64,000 bases of DNA from Parafrankia elaeagni. GTDB taxonomy: Bacteria; Actinomycetota; Actinomycetes; Frankiales; Frankiaceae. Every line of letters begins with the position of its first letter. Position 1 is the stretch's first letter. The stretch lies in assembly GCF_000374165.1 (NCBI RefSeq), contig NZ_KB893717.1, positions 302,286-366,285 on the forward strand, read 5' to 3'. Positions 42,971 through 52,021 of this stretch are shown here, piece after piece. Made by a program: the position numbers and the translations under genes. The notes under the pieces are model-generated. The model saw nothing but the letters and a program-made list of their open reading frames with translations, was not told the DNA's origin and searched no databases.

Positions 42971-44173
42971 ATGCCCAGGACAGATGTCGACTTCCCTGTC
43001 TTCGACGCGGATAACCACATGTACGAGACAGTGGATGCCTTCACGAAATTCCTGCCGAAGGAACACGAAGGCCTGATCAAGTACGTGCAGGTGAACGGTC
43101 GCGACAAGATCGCGGTACGCGGGGTGATCTCCGAGTACATCCCGAACCCGACCTTCAACGTGGTCGCGCGGCCGGGCGCCTGGGAGGACTACTTCAAGAA
43201 CGGCAACCCGGAGGGCAAGTCCACCCGGGAGCTGATGGGCAAGCCGATCCGCTCGCCCGAGGCGTTCTTCGCCCCGGAGCCCCGGCTCAAGCTGATGAAC
43301 GAGCTGGGCATCGACCGGGCCCTGATGTGGCCCACGCTGGCGAGCCTGCTCGAGGACCGGCTGCGTGACGACCCGAAGGCCACCCACGTGGTCGTCCACG
43401 CGTTGAACCAGTGGATGCACGAGCAGTGGAGCTTCAACTACGAGGACCGGATCTTCGCGACTCCGGTGATCACGCTGCCGATCGTCAGCGAGGCCATCAA
43501 GGAGCTGGAGTGGGTGGTCGAGCGCGGAGCGAAGATCATCCTGATCCGGCCGGCGCCGGTACCCGGCTACGAGGGCTTCCGCTCGTTCGCGCTGCCGGAG
43601 TTCGACCCCTTCTGGGAGAAGGTCGTCGAGGCTGACATCACCGTCGGCCTGCACTCGTCCGACGACGGTCTGACCCGCTACTACAACATGTGGGAGGGCC
43701 GGCCGGACGGTGAGCACCTGCCGTTCGCCTCGCCGACCGCCTTCAAAGACATCATGAACAAGCAGCACCGCGGCATCTTCGACACCGTCACCTCGCTGAT
43801 CGGGCACGGCCTCCTGAGCCGCTTCCCGACCCTGCGGATCCTGCCGGTGGAGAACGGTTCGGGCTGGGTGCGTCCCTTCGTGGAGGCGGCCGGCGAGTCC
43901 TACGCGAAGAGCCCGAAGCTCTACGACGAGGACCCGATCACGGTGCTGAAGCGCAACATCTGGATCCACCCCTTCTTCGAGGAGAACCCGCACGGTCTCA
44001 TCGAACTGCTGGGCCCGGACCGCATCGTCTTCGGCTCCGACTTCCCGCACGCCGAGGGCATGTCCGACCCCGTCTCCTACGTGGACGAGCTGGTGGGTCT
44101 GCCCAAGGAGGACATCGTCAAGGTGATGGGCGGCAACCTCGCCGAGGCGATGAAGCTCCCCGCCACGGTCTGA
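42971..44173 (+). CDS. Amidohydrolase-2 family metal-dependent hydrolase/decarboxylase
   Basis: 400 residues; ATG at 42971 with GGAGG ten bases upstream. TIM-barrel enzyme: FPVFDADNHMYE replaces the usual HxH with DADNH, ALMWPTLASLLEDRL and HPFFEENPHGLIELLG follow, and GSDFPHAEGMSD provides the last metal Asp. Other members with this DxDNH start are actinobacterial hydrolases or decarboxylases of unknown substrate. The tight palindromic promoter implies induction by a substrate. It stands alone with its own terminator. Confidence 0.9.
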   Translation: MPRTDVDFPVFDADNHMYETVDAFTKFLPKEHEGLIKYVQVNGRDKIAVRGVISEYIPNPTFNVVARPGAWEDYFKNGNPEGKSTRELMGKPIRSPEAFFAPEPRLKLMNELGIDRALMWPTLASLLEDRLRDDPKATHVVVHALNQWMHEQWSFNYEDRIFATPVITLPIVSEAIKELEWVVERGAKIILIRPAPVPGYEGFRSFALPEFDPFWEKVVEADITVGLHSSDDGLTRYYNMWEGRPDGEHLPFASPTAFKDIMNKQHRGIFDTVTSLIGHGLLSRFPTLRILPVENGSGWVRPFVEAAGESYAKSPKLYDEDPITVLKRNIWIHPFFEENPHGLIELLGPDRIVFGSDFPHAEGMSDPVSYVDELVGLPKEDIVKVMGGNLAEAMKLPATV

Positions 44174-44184
44174 GTCCTTTCCTG

Positions 44185-44213
44185 ACGGGGTACCGGCGAC
44201 GCCGGTACCCCGT
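44185..44213 (+). terminator. Terminator of the amidohydrolase gene
   Basis: Perfect 13-bp stem ACGGGGTACCGGC / GCCGGTACCCCGT with a 3-base loop, 12 bases after the TGA stop. No T-tract. Confidence 0.85.
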
Positions 44214-44291
44214 TCGGTGTTTCCGGGTGCCTGTTGTTCGGTCACCATCCGGGCGACACGCGACGTAGTGCTTCAGGCCGGGCCCGCCCGT

Positions 44292-44432
44292 GAAGTCGAG
44301 CGGACCGCGGGTGCCGTCCAGACCGTAGAAGGCGCTCGCGACGTGCACCGGAGTGCGGGCGTCCCAGTTGGCCTCGTTCGCCCGCATCATCCGACGCGTC
44401 TCGGTGTCGAACTCCCGTCCCATGGTCGACAA
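44292..44432 (-). pseudogene. 5' remnant of a SAM-dependent methyltransferase gene
   Basis: From the ATG at 44423 (or TTG at 44432) the frame reads MGREFDTETRRMMRANEANW and then DARTPVHVASAFYGLDGTRG. From memory this is the characteristic N-terminus of actinobacterial class I methyltransferases (MRANEANWDARTPVHxASxFYG). After PLDF, about codon 47, the similarity stops: the FAPFEWEDLG and SAM-binding parts are absent and the frame runs into the terminator of the amidohydrolase gene. I read it as the 5' stump left by a deletion. Confidence 0.55.
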
Positions 44433-44457
44433 GGTAGTGCGCGGGTCTCCGCGCCGC

Positions 44458-45123
44458 TCACCGCCTGGCGCGCCAGGACTGGCTGCGGTGGTGGTCGGGG
44501 GTGAAGCCGTGTTCCACCCCCCACAGCACGGCCTGGGTGCGGCTCGCCACGCCGATCTTGCGGTAGAGCGCCCGGATGTAGGACTTCACCGTGTTCGGGC
44601 TCAGGCAGCTGATCTGCGCCACCTCGGCGTTGCTGTGGCCCTGGGTGATCAGCGCGAGGACCTCGGCCTCCCGCTCGGTGAGGCCTTCGTTGCGCCCAGG
44701 CCAGTCCAGGCCGGACATCACGCGCGAGCGCGGCGGTGGGCTGACGACGACCTCCCCGGCGTGCACGGCCTCCAGCGCGGCGACGAGCTCGCGGGCGGGC
44801 AGCGTCTTCGACAGGTAGCCGCTCGCGCCGCGCGCGAGGGCGCCCTCCACCAGGCCGTCGTGGAAGTTCCAGGTGTAGATGACGAGCCGGCCCGCGTGCC
44901 GGTTGGCGACGATGTCCGCGATCTCGTCCCCGCCGGCCTCCGGCTGGGCGAACGAGTCGTACAGCACGACGTCGACGTCGGTGACGACAGGCCGGTTCGC
45001 GTCGATCTCGACGACGCGCACGCGGTCCTCGTACGGCGCGAGGATGCGGGCGATGCCGGCCAGCACCACCTCGTAGTCGTCCACAAGTGCCACGGTGAGT
45101 GGCCTGGGTGCCCCGTCTGCCAT
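44458..45123 (-). CDS. LuxR-type response regulator next to the phytochrome
   Basis: 221 residues. Receiver: LTVALVDDYEVVLAGIARIL with the acidic pocket, VDVVLYDSFAQPE with the probable phospho-acceptor Asp, and GASGYLSKTLPARELVAAL with the Lys. The LuxR helix-turn-helix follows at about 148-205 (LTEREAEVLALITQGHSNAE, then NTVKSYIRALYRKIGV). The gene starts 182 bp from the divergent bacteriophytochrome gene. Since that phytochrome has a phosphatase output and no kinase, this regulator needs another phosphate donor, or it controls the light module without being phosphorylated by it. Confidence 0.88.
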   Translation of the reverse strand: MADGAPRPLTVALVDDYEVVLAGIARILAPYEDRVRVVEIDANRPVVTDVDVVLYDSFAQPEAGGDEIADIVANRHAGRLVIYTWNFHDGLVEGALARGASGYLSKTLPARELVAALEAVHAGEVVVSPPPRSRVMSGLDWPGRNEGLTEREAEVLALITQGHSNAEVAQISCLSPNTVKSYIRALYRKIGVASRTQAVLWGVEHGFTPDHHRSQSWRARR

Positions 45124-45305
45124 GGTTAGCGGCCTACCATCCGCGGCAGGTGCCGGAAACCACCCCCAGGGGTGTGGCGTGCCCCCTTTCCCAAGGGATT
45201 AAGTGTTCCTGCGCCGGGCAGGAGGCGTGCCAGCTCCCGTCGTGCCGGCGTGCCTGTCGTTCGACGGAGAGGGGCCGGCCGGAGCGGGACAGGAAGGCAT
45301 CAGGT

Positions 45306-47660
45306 ATGTCGGGTTTCCCCACTGACCTGCTTTCCGCGGGAGCTCCCGTCACCCTCGAGAACTGCGATCGGGAGCCCATTCACATTCCTGGCAGCATCCA
45401 GCCGCACGGTGTTCTGCTGGCACTGGTGGAGCCCGGCCTGACCGTGGCGCACGTCTCGGCGAACTGCGGCGCCCTCCTCGGCGTGGAGCCGGAGCGGGTG
45501 GTCGGCGCCCCGCTGGACGCGCTTGTGGGCTCCGGGCCGGCCGAACTGCTGCGCAGGACCGTGGCGAGCTCGTTCGACCTGCGGGAGGCCGGCCCGACCG
45601 ACCTGGTGCTCACCGTCCGCGGTGTGGACGTCGTCTGCGACGCGGTCCTGCATCGGGTTGACGGGATGGTCGTCGTCGAGCTGATACCGACGGTGAGCCG
45701 GCGCCCGCTGACGTTCGCCGACACCTATCAGCGCACCCGCACCGCGGTGCTGCGCCTCGACCGGACGACCTCGCTGGCCGAGCTGTACGAGGTGGCGGCG
45801 GAGGAGGTGCGCCGGCTGACCGGTTTCGACCGGGTGATGGTGTACCGGTTCGACCCGGAGTGGAACGGTGAGGTCGTCGCCGAGGCCCGCCGCGAGGACC
45901 TGAACAGCTTCCTGGGGCTGCACTACCCGGCGACCGACATCCCGGCCCAGGCCCGGGCGCTCTACGAGCGTTCCTGGCTGCGGCTCATTCCGGACACGTC
46001 CTACCGGCCGGTGCCGCTCGTGCCCGTCGTGAGCCCACGCACGGGACGTCCGCTGGACATGGGCGACGCGTGGCTGCGCAGTGTCTCGCCGATCCACCTC
46101 GAGTACCTGGGCAACATGGGCGTCACCGCGTCGATGTCGGTCTCGCTCCTGCGCGACGGGCGGCTGTGGGGGATGCTCGCGTGCCACCACTACGCGGGCC
46201 CGCACGAGCCGCCCTACGAGGTGTGCGCGGCGGTGGAGTTCCTCGGTCACGTCCTGTCGCTGCGGCTCGTCGCCCGCGAGGACGGTGAGCGGCTCGAGCA
46301 GCTGGTCAGCGCGCGGGAGGCGCTGGACCGGCTCACCTCCACCCTGGAACACGACGAGACCGGGGACCGCCTCGCGGCCACGCTGATCGACAACGGCTCC
46401 GTCCTTCGGCGGCTGATCCCCGCGGGCGGGGTGGCGGTACAGATCGCCGGGGTGTGGCGCTGGGCGGGGAACGTACCGCCGCGAAACGTCCTGCGCGAGA
46501 TGGTGGCCGAGCTGGACGACGGCGACGGACTGGTCGTCGAGGACGCCGTCGCACTGCGCCACGAACGGTTCGAGCCCCACCGGGACACCGCATGCGGCAT
46601 CCTCGGGATCCGGCTCGCGCCCGACGAGATGGTGGTCTGGGTCCGGCCGGAAACCGTCCAGACCGTCGACTGGGGCGGCGACCCGCACAACAAGCAGCTG
46701 CAGGCGCTGGAGGGCGCCGACGTCCGGCTCAGCCCGCGGCGCTCCTTCGAGCGGTGGCGCGAGACGGTGCGGCTGCGGTCGCGCCCGTGGACCGAGGCGC
46801 AGGTCGGGCTCGCGTCCGACCTGCGCCGTGAGCTGACGCGGATCATGTACGGCCGGGCCCGGCAGGCGGCCCGGCTCACCGAGAACGTCCAGCAGAGCCT
46901 GCTGCCACAGGCTCTCCCCGACATCGCCGGCTTCGACCTGGCCGCGCTCTACCGTCCCGCCCCCGGCGGGCGGGTCGGCGGCGACTGGTACGACGCGTTC
47001 GCGCTGCCCGGTGGCACGATCGTGTTGGTGGTCGGGGATGTCGCCGGCCACGGCATCGCGGCGGCGGGAACGATGGGGCAGCTGCGCAACGCACTGCGCG
47101 CCTATCTCGTCGACTCCGCGCTGGACGGTCCCCTCACCGGCGGGCTGGCTGGGTGCGGTTCCGGCGTGCACGTGGCGTCGGAGGCACTGCGCCGCCTCGA
47201 CCGGCTGACGGCCGTGCTGCTGCCGGAGGCACTCGCGACATCGGTCGTTGTCCTTCTCGACCCCGCCACCGCCACCATCCAGGTCGCCTCGTCCGGCCAC
47301 CCGCTGCCGCTGCACGTCCCGGCCGGCGGCGAACCGCGGCTGCTGGACGTGCCGGTCGCACCGCCGCTGGGAGCGTGGGCGTTCGCCACCCGTCCCACCC
47401 CCGGCGAGTCCGCCAGCGCCGTCGCTGTCGACGTCGACGTCACCCTGGGCGCCGGTGACACGCTGATTCTCTTCTCCGACGGCCTCGTCGAGCGCCGCGG
47501 CGAGGCACCGGACACCGGTCTGGACCGGCTGCAGCGGCTTGCGGCCTGCCACGCCGCCACGAGCCGCCCCGCCGCGCTCGCCGACATCCTCTTCGAGGCC
47601 TGCCGCGACCCGGACGGCTCCGACGACACCACGGTGGTCGTCCTGCGCCGGACAGCCTGA
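45306..47660 (+). CDS. Bacteriophytochrome with SpoIIE/PP2C phosphatase output
   Basis: 784 residues; ATG at 45306 after AGGAAGG. PAS domain at about 10-115 with Cys20 in NCDREPIHIPGSIQPHG, the biliverdin-attachment Cys of bacteriophytochromes. GAF at about 130-310: FLGLHYPATDIPAQARALY (DIP motif) and SPIHLEYLGNMGVTASMSVS. PHY at about 320-500 with its tongue motif PRRSFERW. The C-terminal 250 residues are a PP2C/SpoIIE Ser/Thr phosphatase: GGRVGGDWYDAF, VVGDVAGHGIAA, LFSDGLVERRG and DDTTVVVLR supply the metal-binding Asp residues. There is no His kinase part. It should bind biliverdin and change phosphatase activity with red/far-red light, possibly acting on an anti-sigma antagonist. The chromophore enzyme follows at 47736. 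Confidence 0.92.
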   Translation: MSGFPTDLLSAGAPVTLENCDREPIHIPGSIQPHGVLLALVEPGLTVAHVSANCGALLGVEPERVVGAPLDALVGSGPAELLRRTVASSFDLREAGPTDLVLTVRGVDVVCDAVLHRVDGMVVVELIPTVSRRPLTFADTYQRTRTAVLRLDRTTSLAELYEVAAEEVRRLTGFDRVMVYRFDPEWNGEVVAEARREDLNSFLGLHYPATDIPAQARALYERSWLRLIPDTSYRPVPLVPVVSPRTGRPLDMGDAWLRSVSPIHLEYLGNMGVTASMSVSLLRDGRLWGMLACHHYAGPHEPPYEVCAAVEFLGHVLSLRLVAREDGERLEQLVSAREALDRLTSTLEHDETGDRLAATLIDNGSVLRRLIPAGGVAVQIAGVWRWAGNVPPRNVLREMVAELDDGDGLVVEDAVALRHERFEPHRDTACGILGIRLAPDEMVVWVRPETVQTVDWGGDPHNKQLQALEGADVRLSPRRSFERWRETVRLRSRPWTEAQVGLASDLRRELTRIMYGRARQAARLTENVQQSLLPQALPDIAGFDLAALYRPAPGGRVGGDWYDAFALPGGTIVLVVGDVAGHGIAAAGTMGQLRNALRAYLVDSALDGPLTGGLAGCGSGVHVASEALRRLDRLTAVLLPEALATSVVVLLDPATATIQVASSGHPLPLHVPAGGEPRLLDVPVAPPLGAWAFATRPTPGESASAVAVDVDVTLGAGDTLILFSDGLVERRGEAPDTGLDRLQRLAACHAATSRPAALADILFEACRDPDGSDDTTVVVLRRTA

Positions 47661-47735
47661 ACCCGCCACCAGCCCGTCTGCCGGACGGCGCCGGAAACGG
47701 GCCCGTGCCGACCAGCGCCTCGCTAGGCTGAGCGG

Positions 47736-48398
47736 GTGGACACAGGCCCGGTGACGGACGCGAGCACAGCGGTGGAAGCCCCTGTCGACGCCGACATCGA
47801 CATGGGCGGTGCGACCTCCTCCCGCGGTGACAGCGACATCATGGCCTGCCTGCGCCGCTCCACGGCCGACGTGCACGAGCGGGTGGAGACGAACCTCGGG
47901 CTGGCGGACCCCGACATCCCGGCCGGGCGCTACCGCGAACTGATGATCTCCTTCTACCGTCTCCACGCGGCGCTGGAACCACGCCTCGACGACCTGTTCA
48001 CCGAGTTCGAGGACCCGCTGCTGGACTGGCCGGGGCGGCGCAAGCTTGCCAGGCTGACCCGTGACCTGGACACCCTCGGGGTCGCCTCCGGAGCGCTGGC
48101 CGCGCTCCCCGTCGCGGCGATACCGCCCGGCCGCGACCTGGCCTTCGGCTTCGGCGCGCTGTACGTGACCGAGGGCGCGACCCTCGGCGGCCAGCTCATC
48201 GCGCGGGGCCTGAGCACCCGCACCGACCTGACCGGCGCGACGTCCTACCTCACCCCGTACGGCGACCAGGCCGGCCGCCGCTGGCGGGACCTGCGCCTGG
48301 TGATGCGCCGCTGGGTGGGTACCGACCGCACCCGGGCCGACGCGGTCGTCGAGGCTGCCGTCGGCACGTTCCTCGCCTTCGAGGCAGCGCTGTACTGA
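47736..48398 (+). CDS. Biliverdin-producing heme oxygenase
   Basis: 220 residues; GTG at 47736, with later Met codons at 47802 and 47841 as alternative starts. Splits heme to biliverdin, CO and iron. The proximal heme ligand is His47 in LRRSTADVHERVE; GALYVTEGATLGGQLIARGL is the distal-helix signature of bacterial (BphO-like) heme oxygenases. Length minus the acidic N-terminal tail is normal. It lies 75 bp downstream of the phytochrome gene on the same strand. Such pairing of phytochrome and heme oxygenase is common and makes supply of the chromophore the likely role. Confidence 0.92.
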   Translation: MDTGPVTDASTAVEAPVDADIDMGGATSSRGDSDIMACLRRSTADVHERVETNLGLADPDIPAGRYRELMISFYRLHAALEPRLDDLFTEFEDPLLDWPGRRKLARLTRDLDTLGVASGALAALPVAAIPPGRDLAFGFGALYVTEGATLGGQLIARGLSTRTDLTGATSYLTPYGDQAGRRWRDLRLVMRRWVGTDRTRADAVVEAAVGTFLAFEAALY

Positions 48399-48592
48399 GC
48401 CGCGCCGCGCTGTAAAGAATTCCAAGTTCGTGGCCGAGTACGGAAATACTGTGGTGGCTGATGCCAATCCGTTCTTGGGTGACGCTGGGGACGATTCACA
48501 GCTGACACATAGATTTCGCACGGGTTGAGCACAGACGTCACCGCGAAGCTCTCGCACGTGCAGAGAGAGAACCCCGCCGAACACGCCCGGTC

Positions 48593-49933
48593 ATGACGGC
48601 TCCGGGGCGGCTGGTCGCGCGCCGCCGGCTGTTGGTCGCGCTGGTCGCGGTGGTCGTCATCGCCGCCGGGATCACCGTCTTCGTGGTCACCCGCGATGCA
48701 TCCACCGGGGCGGCGGCGACCGTCACCTCCCGTGCCGTGACCGCCGAACTGGGCACCATCCGGCAGACGGTCGCCACGAGCGGCACGATCGCTCCGGAGA
48801 CGCAGTCCGACCTGACCTTCCCCGCGGCGGGCACGGTCACCGGCGTCCTGGTGGGCGAGGGCGACAGGGTGACCGCCGGCCAGAAGCTGGCGACCATGGA
48901 CTCGGTGTCCCTGACCGCGGACCTCGCCCAGGCCAGGCTGACGTTGGCCAACAACGAGGAGAAACTCGCCTCCGACCAGACCGCCGGGGCGTCGGACGAG
49001 CAGCTCGACGCCGACCGGGCGGCGGTCACGACCGCGACGGACGGGGTCACCACTGCGGAGGAGGCGCTCGCCGGGGCGACCATGACCTCCCCGGTCAACG
49101 GGGTTGTGGTGAGCACCTCGCTCGTGGTCGGGCAGCAGGTGTCCGGGTCGTCGAGCAGCGGCGGCAGCGCCAGCGGGAGCGGATCCGGCGCGTCCGGCGG
49201 CGGGTCCGGTGGCGCGGGTGCATCCGGCGGGACGGCGACCGGGTCAGCCGGCACCTCCGGCACCTCCGGCTCGTCGGGTTCGTCGAGCGGACAGATCACT
49301 GTGATCAGCACCGACTCCTGGATCGTCAACGCGACCGTGGACTCGAACAGCGTCGACCTGATCGCCAAGGGCAACCAGGCGACCATCGTCCCGGGCACCA
49401 GCACCAGCACCTCGATCTACGGGACGGTCTCGTCGGTGGGCCTGATCGCGTCCAGCTCCGGGCAGACGGCGACCTTCCCGGTTGTGATCAAGGTGACCGG
49501 GAGTCCTGAGGGGCTGCACTCCGGTGACACCGCGACCGTGACGATCATCTACAAGCAGCTCGGCAACGTGCTGGTCGTCCCCAGCGCCGCCATCAGCCAG
49601 CGGGACGGCGGGTCGGTCGTCCGCCTGGTGTCCGGCACGTCGACGACCACGCGGACGGTGACGACCGGCCTGGCCAGCGGCGGTTCGACCCAGATCGTCT
49701 CCGGCCTGTCCGAGGGCGACCAGGTGATGGTCGACGTCACTGTTCCCGGCGGAGCCGGCGGTGGCGGCGGAGCCGGAGGAGGACCTGGCGGCCAGGGCTA
49801 CGGCCGGCCCGGCGGCCAGTTCGGCAGCGGCGCCGGCGGCGGCCCCGGTGGGTTCGCGGGCGGCGCGGGCGGCGGCCCCGGTGGGTTCGCGGGCGGCGCG
49901 GGCGGCGGCGGGTTCCCGGGTGGGGGGAACTGA
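48593..49933 (+). CDS. HlyD/MacA-type membrane-fusion adaptor with Gly-rich tail
   Basis: 446 residues; ATG at 48593. One N-terminal membrane helix at about 12-33, then beta-barrel and lipoyl-type segments (TVATSGTIAPETQSDLTFPA, GTVTGVLVGEGDRVTAGQKL, ASPVNGVVVS-like), interrupted at about residues 185-235 by a Gly/Ser/Ala-rich insert. After VVVPSAAISQRDGG and LSEGDQVMVD comes a 60-residue tail of GGPGGFAGGAGG repeats. The adaptor couples the ATPase and permease encoded next in a MacAB-type system. In a Gram-positive envelope there is no TolC; the Gly-rich parts may serve as wall-spanning spacers (inference). Confidence 0.88.
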   Translation: MTAPGRLVARRRLLVALVAVVVIAAGITVFVVTRDASTGAAATVTSRAVTAELGTIRQTVATSGTIAPETQSDLTFPAAGTVTGVLVGEGDRVTAGQKLATMDSVSLTADLAQARLTLANNEEKLASDQTAGASDEQLDADRAAVTTATDGVTTAEEALAGATMTSPVNGVVVSTSLVVGQQVSGSSSSGGSASGSGSGASGGGSGGAGASGGTATGSAGTSGTSGSSGSSSGQITVISTDSWIVNATVDSNSVDLIAKGNQATIVPGTSTSTSIYGTVSSVGLIASSSGQTATFPVVIKVTGSPEGLHSGDTATVTIIYKQLGNVLVVPSAAISQRDGGSVVRLVSGTSTTTRTVTTGLASGGSTQIVSGLSEGDQVMVDVTVPGGAGGGGGAGGGPGGQGYGRPGGQFGSGAGGGPGGFAGGAGGGPGGFAGGAGGGGFPGGGN

Positions 49934-49934
49934 C

Positions 49935-50789
49935 ATGGGCAGCGCACCGCGGGGGCAGGAGCCCGCGACGATGCCGTTGCCGCGGCCGCGGGCCAAGGCA
50001 GCCGCTCCGGTCATCGAACTGGAGCGGGTGGGCAAGTCCTACCGGGCCGGAGCGCTGGACGTCACCGCGCTGCGTGACGTCTCCACCAGCATCGCGGCCG
50101 GGGAGTACGTGGCCATCGTCGGCCCGTCCGGCTCCGGGAAGTCGACCCTGATGCACATCATCGGCTGCCTGGACGTGCTCACCACCGGGATCTACCGGCT
50201 CTCCGGCGAGGACGTCAGCACCATGACCGAGGCGGAGCTGGCCGAGATCCGCAACCGTCGGATCGGGTTCGTGTTCCAGCAGTTCAACCTGCTGCCGTCG
50301 CTGTCGGCCCTGCGCAACGTCGAGCTGCCGCTGGTCTACCGCGGTGAGCGACGAGACGTCCGCAGGCAGCGGGCCCGCACGGCGCTTGAGCGGGTCGGCC
50401 TCGCCACGCGGGTCGAGCACCGGCCGGGGGAGCTGTCCGGCGGTCAGCAGCAGCGGGTCGCGGTCGCCCGCGCGCTGGTCGGCGACCCGTCGCTGATCCT
50501 CGCGGACGAGCCGACCGGCAACCTGGACTCGACAGCGACCAGGGACGTCCTCGACCTCCTCGACGAGCTGCACGACTCCGGCCGCACGATCGTCCTGATC
50601 ACCCACGAGCGGGAGGTCGCCGACCGGGCCCGCCGGGTGCTGCACATCCGGGACGGGGTCATCGAGTCCGACAGCGGACCGGGAACCTCGGCGGGAACCT
50701 CGGCGGCGGGAACGTCCGTATCGGGAACGTCGGAATCGGGAACGTCGGAATCGGCACCGGCGTCGGCCGGGACGGTGGCGCGCCCGTGA
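49935..50789 (+). CDS. ABC transporter ATP-binding protein, MacB/LolD type
   Basis: 284 residues; ATG at 49935, directly after the adaptor stop. Walker A GPSGSGKST, Q loop FVFQQFNLLPSL, signature LSGGQQQRVAVARAL, Walker B LILADEPTGNLD and the switch His in LITHER are all present; the block LPSLSALRNVELPLVYRG is typical of the MacB/LolD/FtsE class. The C-terminal 45 residues are a Gly/Thr/Ser repeat (GTSESGTSESAP-like), absent in normal LolD. The permease start overlaps its stop (GTGA). Confidence 0.94.
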   Translation: MGSAPRGQEPATMPLPRPRAKAAAPVIELERVGKSYRAGALDVTALRDVSTSIAAGEYVAIVGPSGSGKSTLMHIIGCLDVLTTGIYRLSGEDVSTMTEAELAEIRNRRIGFVFQQFNLLPSLSALRNVELPLVYRGERRDVRRQRARTALERVGLATRVEHRPGELSGGQQQRVAVARALVGDPSLILADEPTGNLDSTATRDVLDLLDELHDSGRTIVLITHEREVADRARRVLHIRDGVIESDSGPGTSAGTSAAGTSVSGTSESGTSESAPASAGTVARP

Positions 50790-52021
50790 GCTGGCTGGAG
50801 ACGCTGCGCACCGGGCTCGACGCGATCCGCACGCACCGGCTGCGGTCCGGGCTCACCGTGCTGGGCATCCTGATCGGGATCGCCGCCGTGGTCCTCACCG
50901 TGGGCCTCGGTGTCGGCGCGCAGGACAAGGTCGGCTCCCAGATCAGCTCGCTCGGCAGCAATCTGCTCATCGTCTCGCCGGGCAGCTCGACCAGCTCCGC
51001 CGGCGTGCGTGGCGGGTTCGGCTCCGCGTCGACGCTGACCACCGCTGACGCGGCCGCGCTGGCCTCGAAGGACGCCGCGCCCGACATCGACGGGGTCGCC
51101 CCGGTCAAACAGAGCTCGTTGTCGCTGCTGAACGGCTCGACGAACTGGACCACGACCGTGGTCGGCACGACGCCGGACTGGCTGTCCGTCCGCAGCCGTT
51201 CCCTCGCCGAGGGCCGCTTCCTCACCACCACGGACGAGGCGCAGGCCGCGGCCGTGACCGTCCTGGCGGCGGACACGGCGTCGGAGCTGTTCGGCCGGCG
51301 CAGCCCGCTCGGTCAGAGCGTGACGATCAACAACATCCCGTTCTCGGTCGTCGGCGTGCTCGAGTCGGCTGGTTCGGACAGCTCCAGCAACCTCGACGAC
51401 CAGGCGATCGTGCCGATGTCCACCGGAGCGAGCCGGCTGTTCGGCGGCACTACACGCACCTCCGTCTCGACGATCTACCTTCGGGCGACGTCGTCGTCCA
51501 CGCTGTCGGCGGCCTACCAGGAGGCCACGAACCTGCTGCTGAACCAGCACGGTCTCACCGGCGGTGCGGACAGTGCCGACTTCACGATCACCAGCCAGGA
51601 ATCCCTGCTGACCACGGCGACATCCGTGAGCCGGACGCTGACCGCGCTGCTCGCCGGCATCGCCGCACTGTCGCTGCTGGTCGGCGGGATCGGCGTCATG
51701 AACATCATGCTGGTCTCGGTCACCGAGCGCACCCGCGAGATCGGGCTGCGCAAGGCGCTCGGCGCGCCGCCCGCGGCGATCCGGCGGCAGTTCCTCATCG
51801 AGGCGTCGCTGCTCAGTCTCGTCGGCGGGGCGGTTGGCGCGCTGCTGGGCATCGGTGGCGCGCTGCTGCTGCCCCGGTTCATCGACAGCCCGGTCGCGGT
51901 CGTCTGGTGGGCGGTGCTCGGCTCCCTCGCGGTCGCGGTCGCCATCGGCGTCGCCTTCGGGGTGTATCCGGCCAGCCGGGCGGCCCGGCTGGCTCCCATC
52001 GACGCGCTGCGCAGCGACTGA
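50786..52021 (+). CDS. ABC transporter permease, MacB/FtsX type
   Basis: 411 residues, GTG start overlapping the ATPase gene. First helix at about 20-42 (GLTVLGILIGIAAVVLTVGL), a large extracytoplasmic domain of about 200 residues, then three C-terminal helices from 285 onward, including GGIGVMNIMLVSVTERTREIGLRKALGAPPAAIRRQF, the conserved FtsX/MacB coupling loop. No ATPase is fused. Works with the ATPase and one or both adaptors. These systems move peptides, lipids or drugs by a mechanotransmission cycle; the substrate here is unknown. Confidence 0.94.
   Translation: MSWLETLRTGLDAIRTHRLRSGLTVLGILIGIAAVVLTVGLGVGAQDKVGSQISSLGSNLLIVSPGSSTSSAGVRGGFGSASTLTTADAAALASKDAAPDIDGVAPVKQSSLSLLNGSTNWTTTVVGTTPDWLSVRSRSLAEGRFLTTTDEAQAAAVTVLAADTASELFGRRSPLGQSVTINNIPFSVVGVLESAGSDSSSNLDDQAIVPMSTGASRLFGGTTRTSVSTIYLRATSSSTLSAAYQEATNLLLNQHGLTGGADSADFTITSQESLLTTATSVSRTLTALLAGIAALSLLVGGIGVMNIMLVSVTERTREIGLRKALGAPPAAIRRQFLIEASLLSLVGGAVGALLGIGGALLLPRFIDSPVAVVWWAVLGSLAVAVAIGVAFGVYPASRAARLAPIDALRSD

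Noticed and set aside
45300-48584. 1094-codon minus-strand frame opposite the phytochrome and heme oxygenase genes
   Set aside because: Shadow frame; all recognisable domains are on the plus strand.
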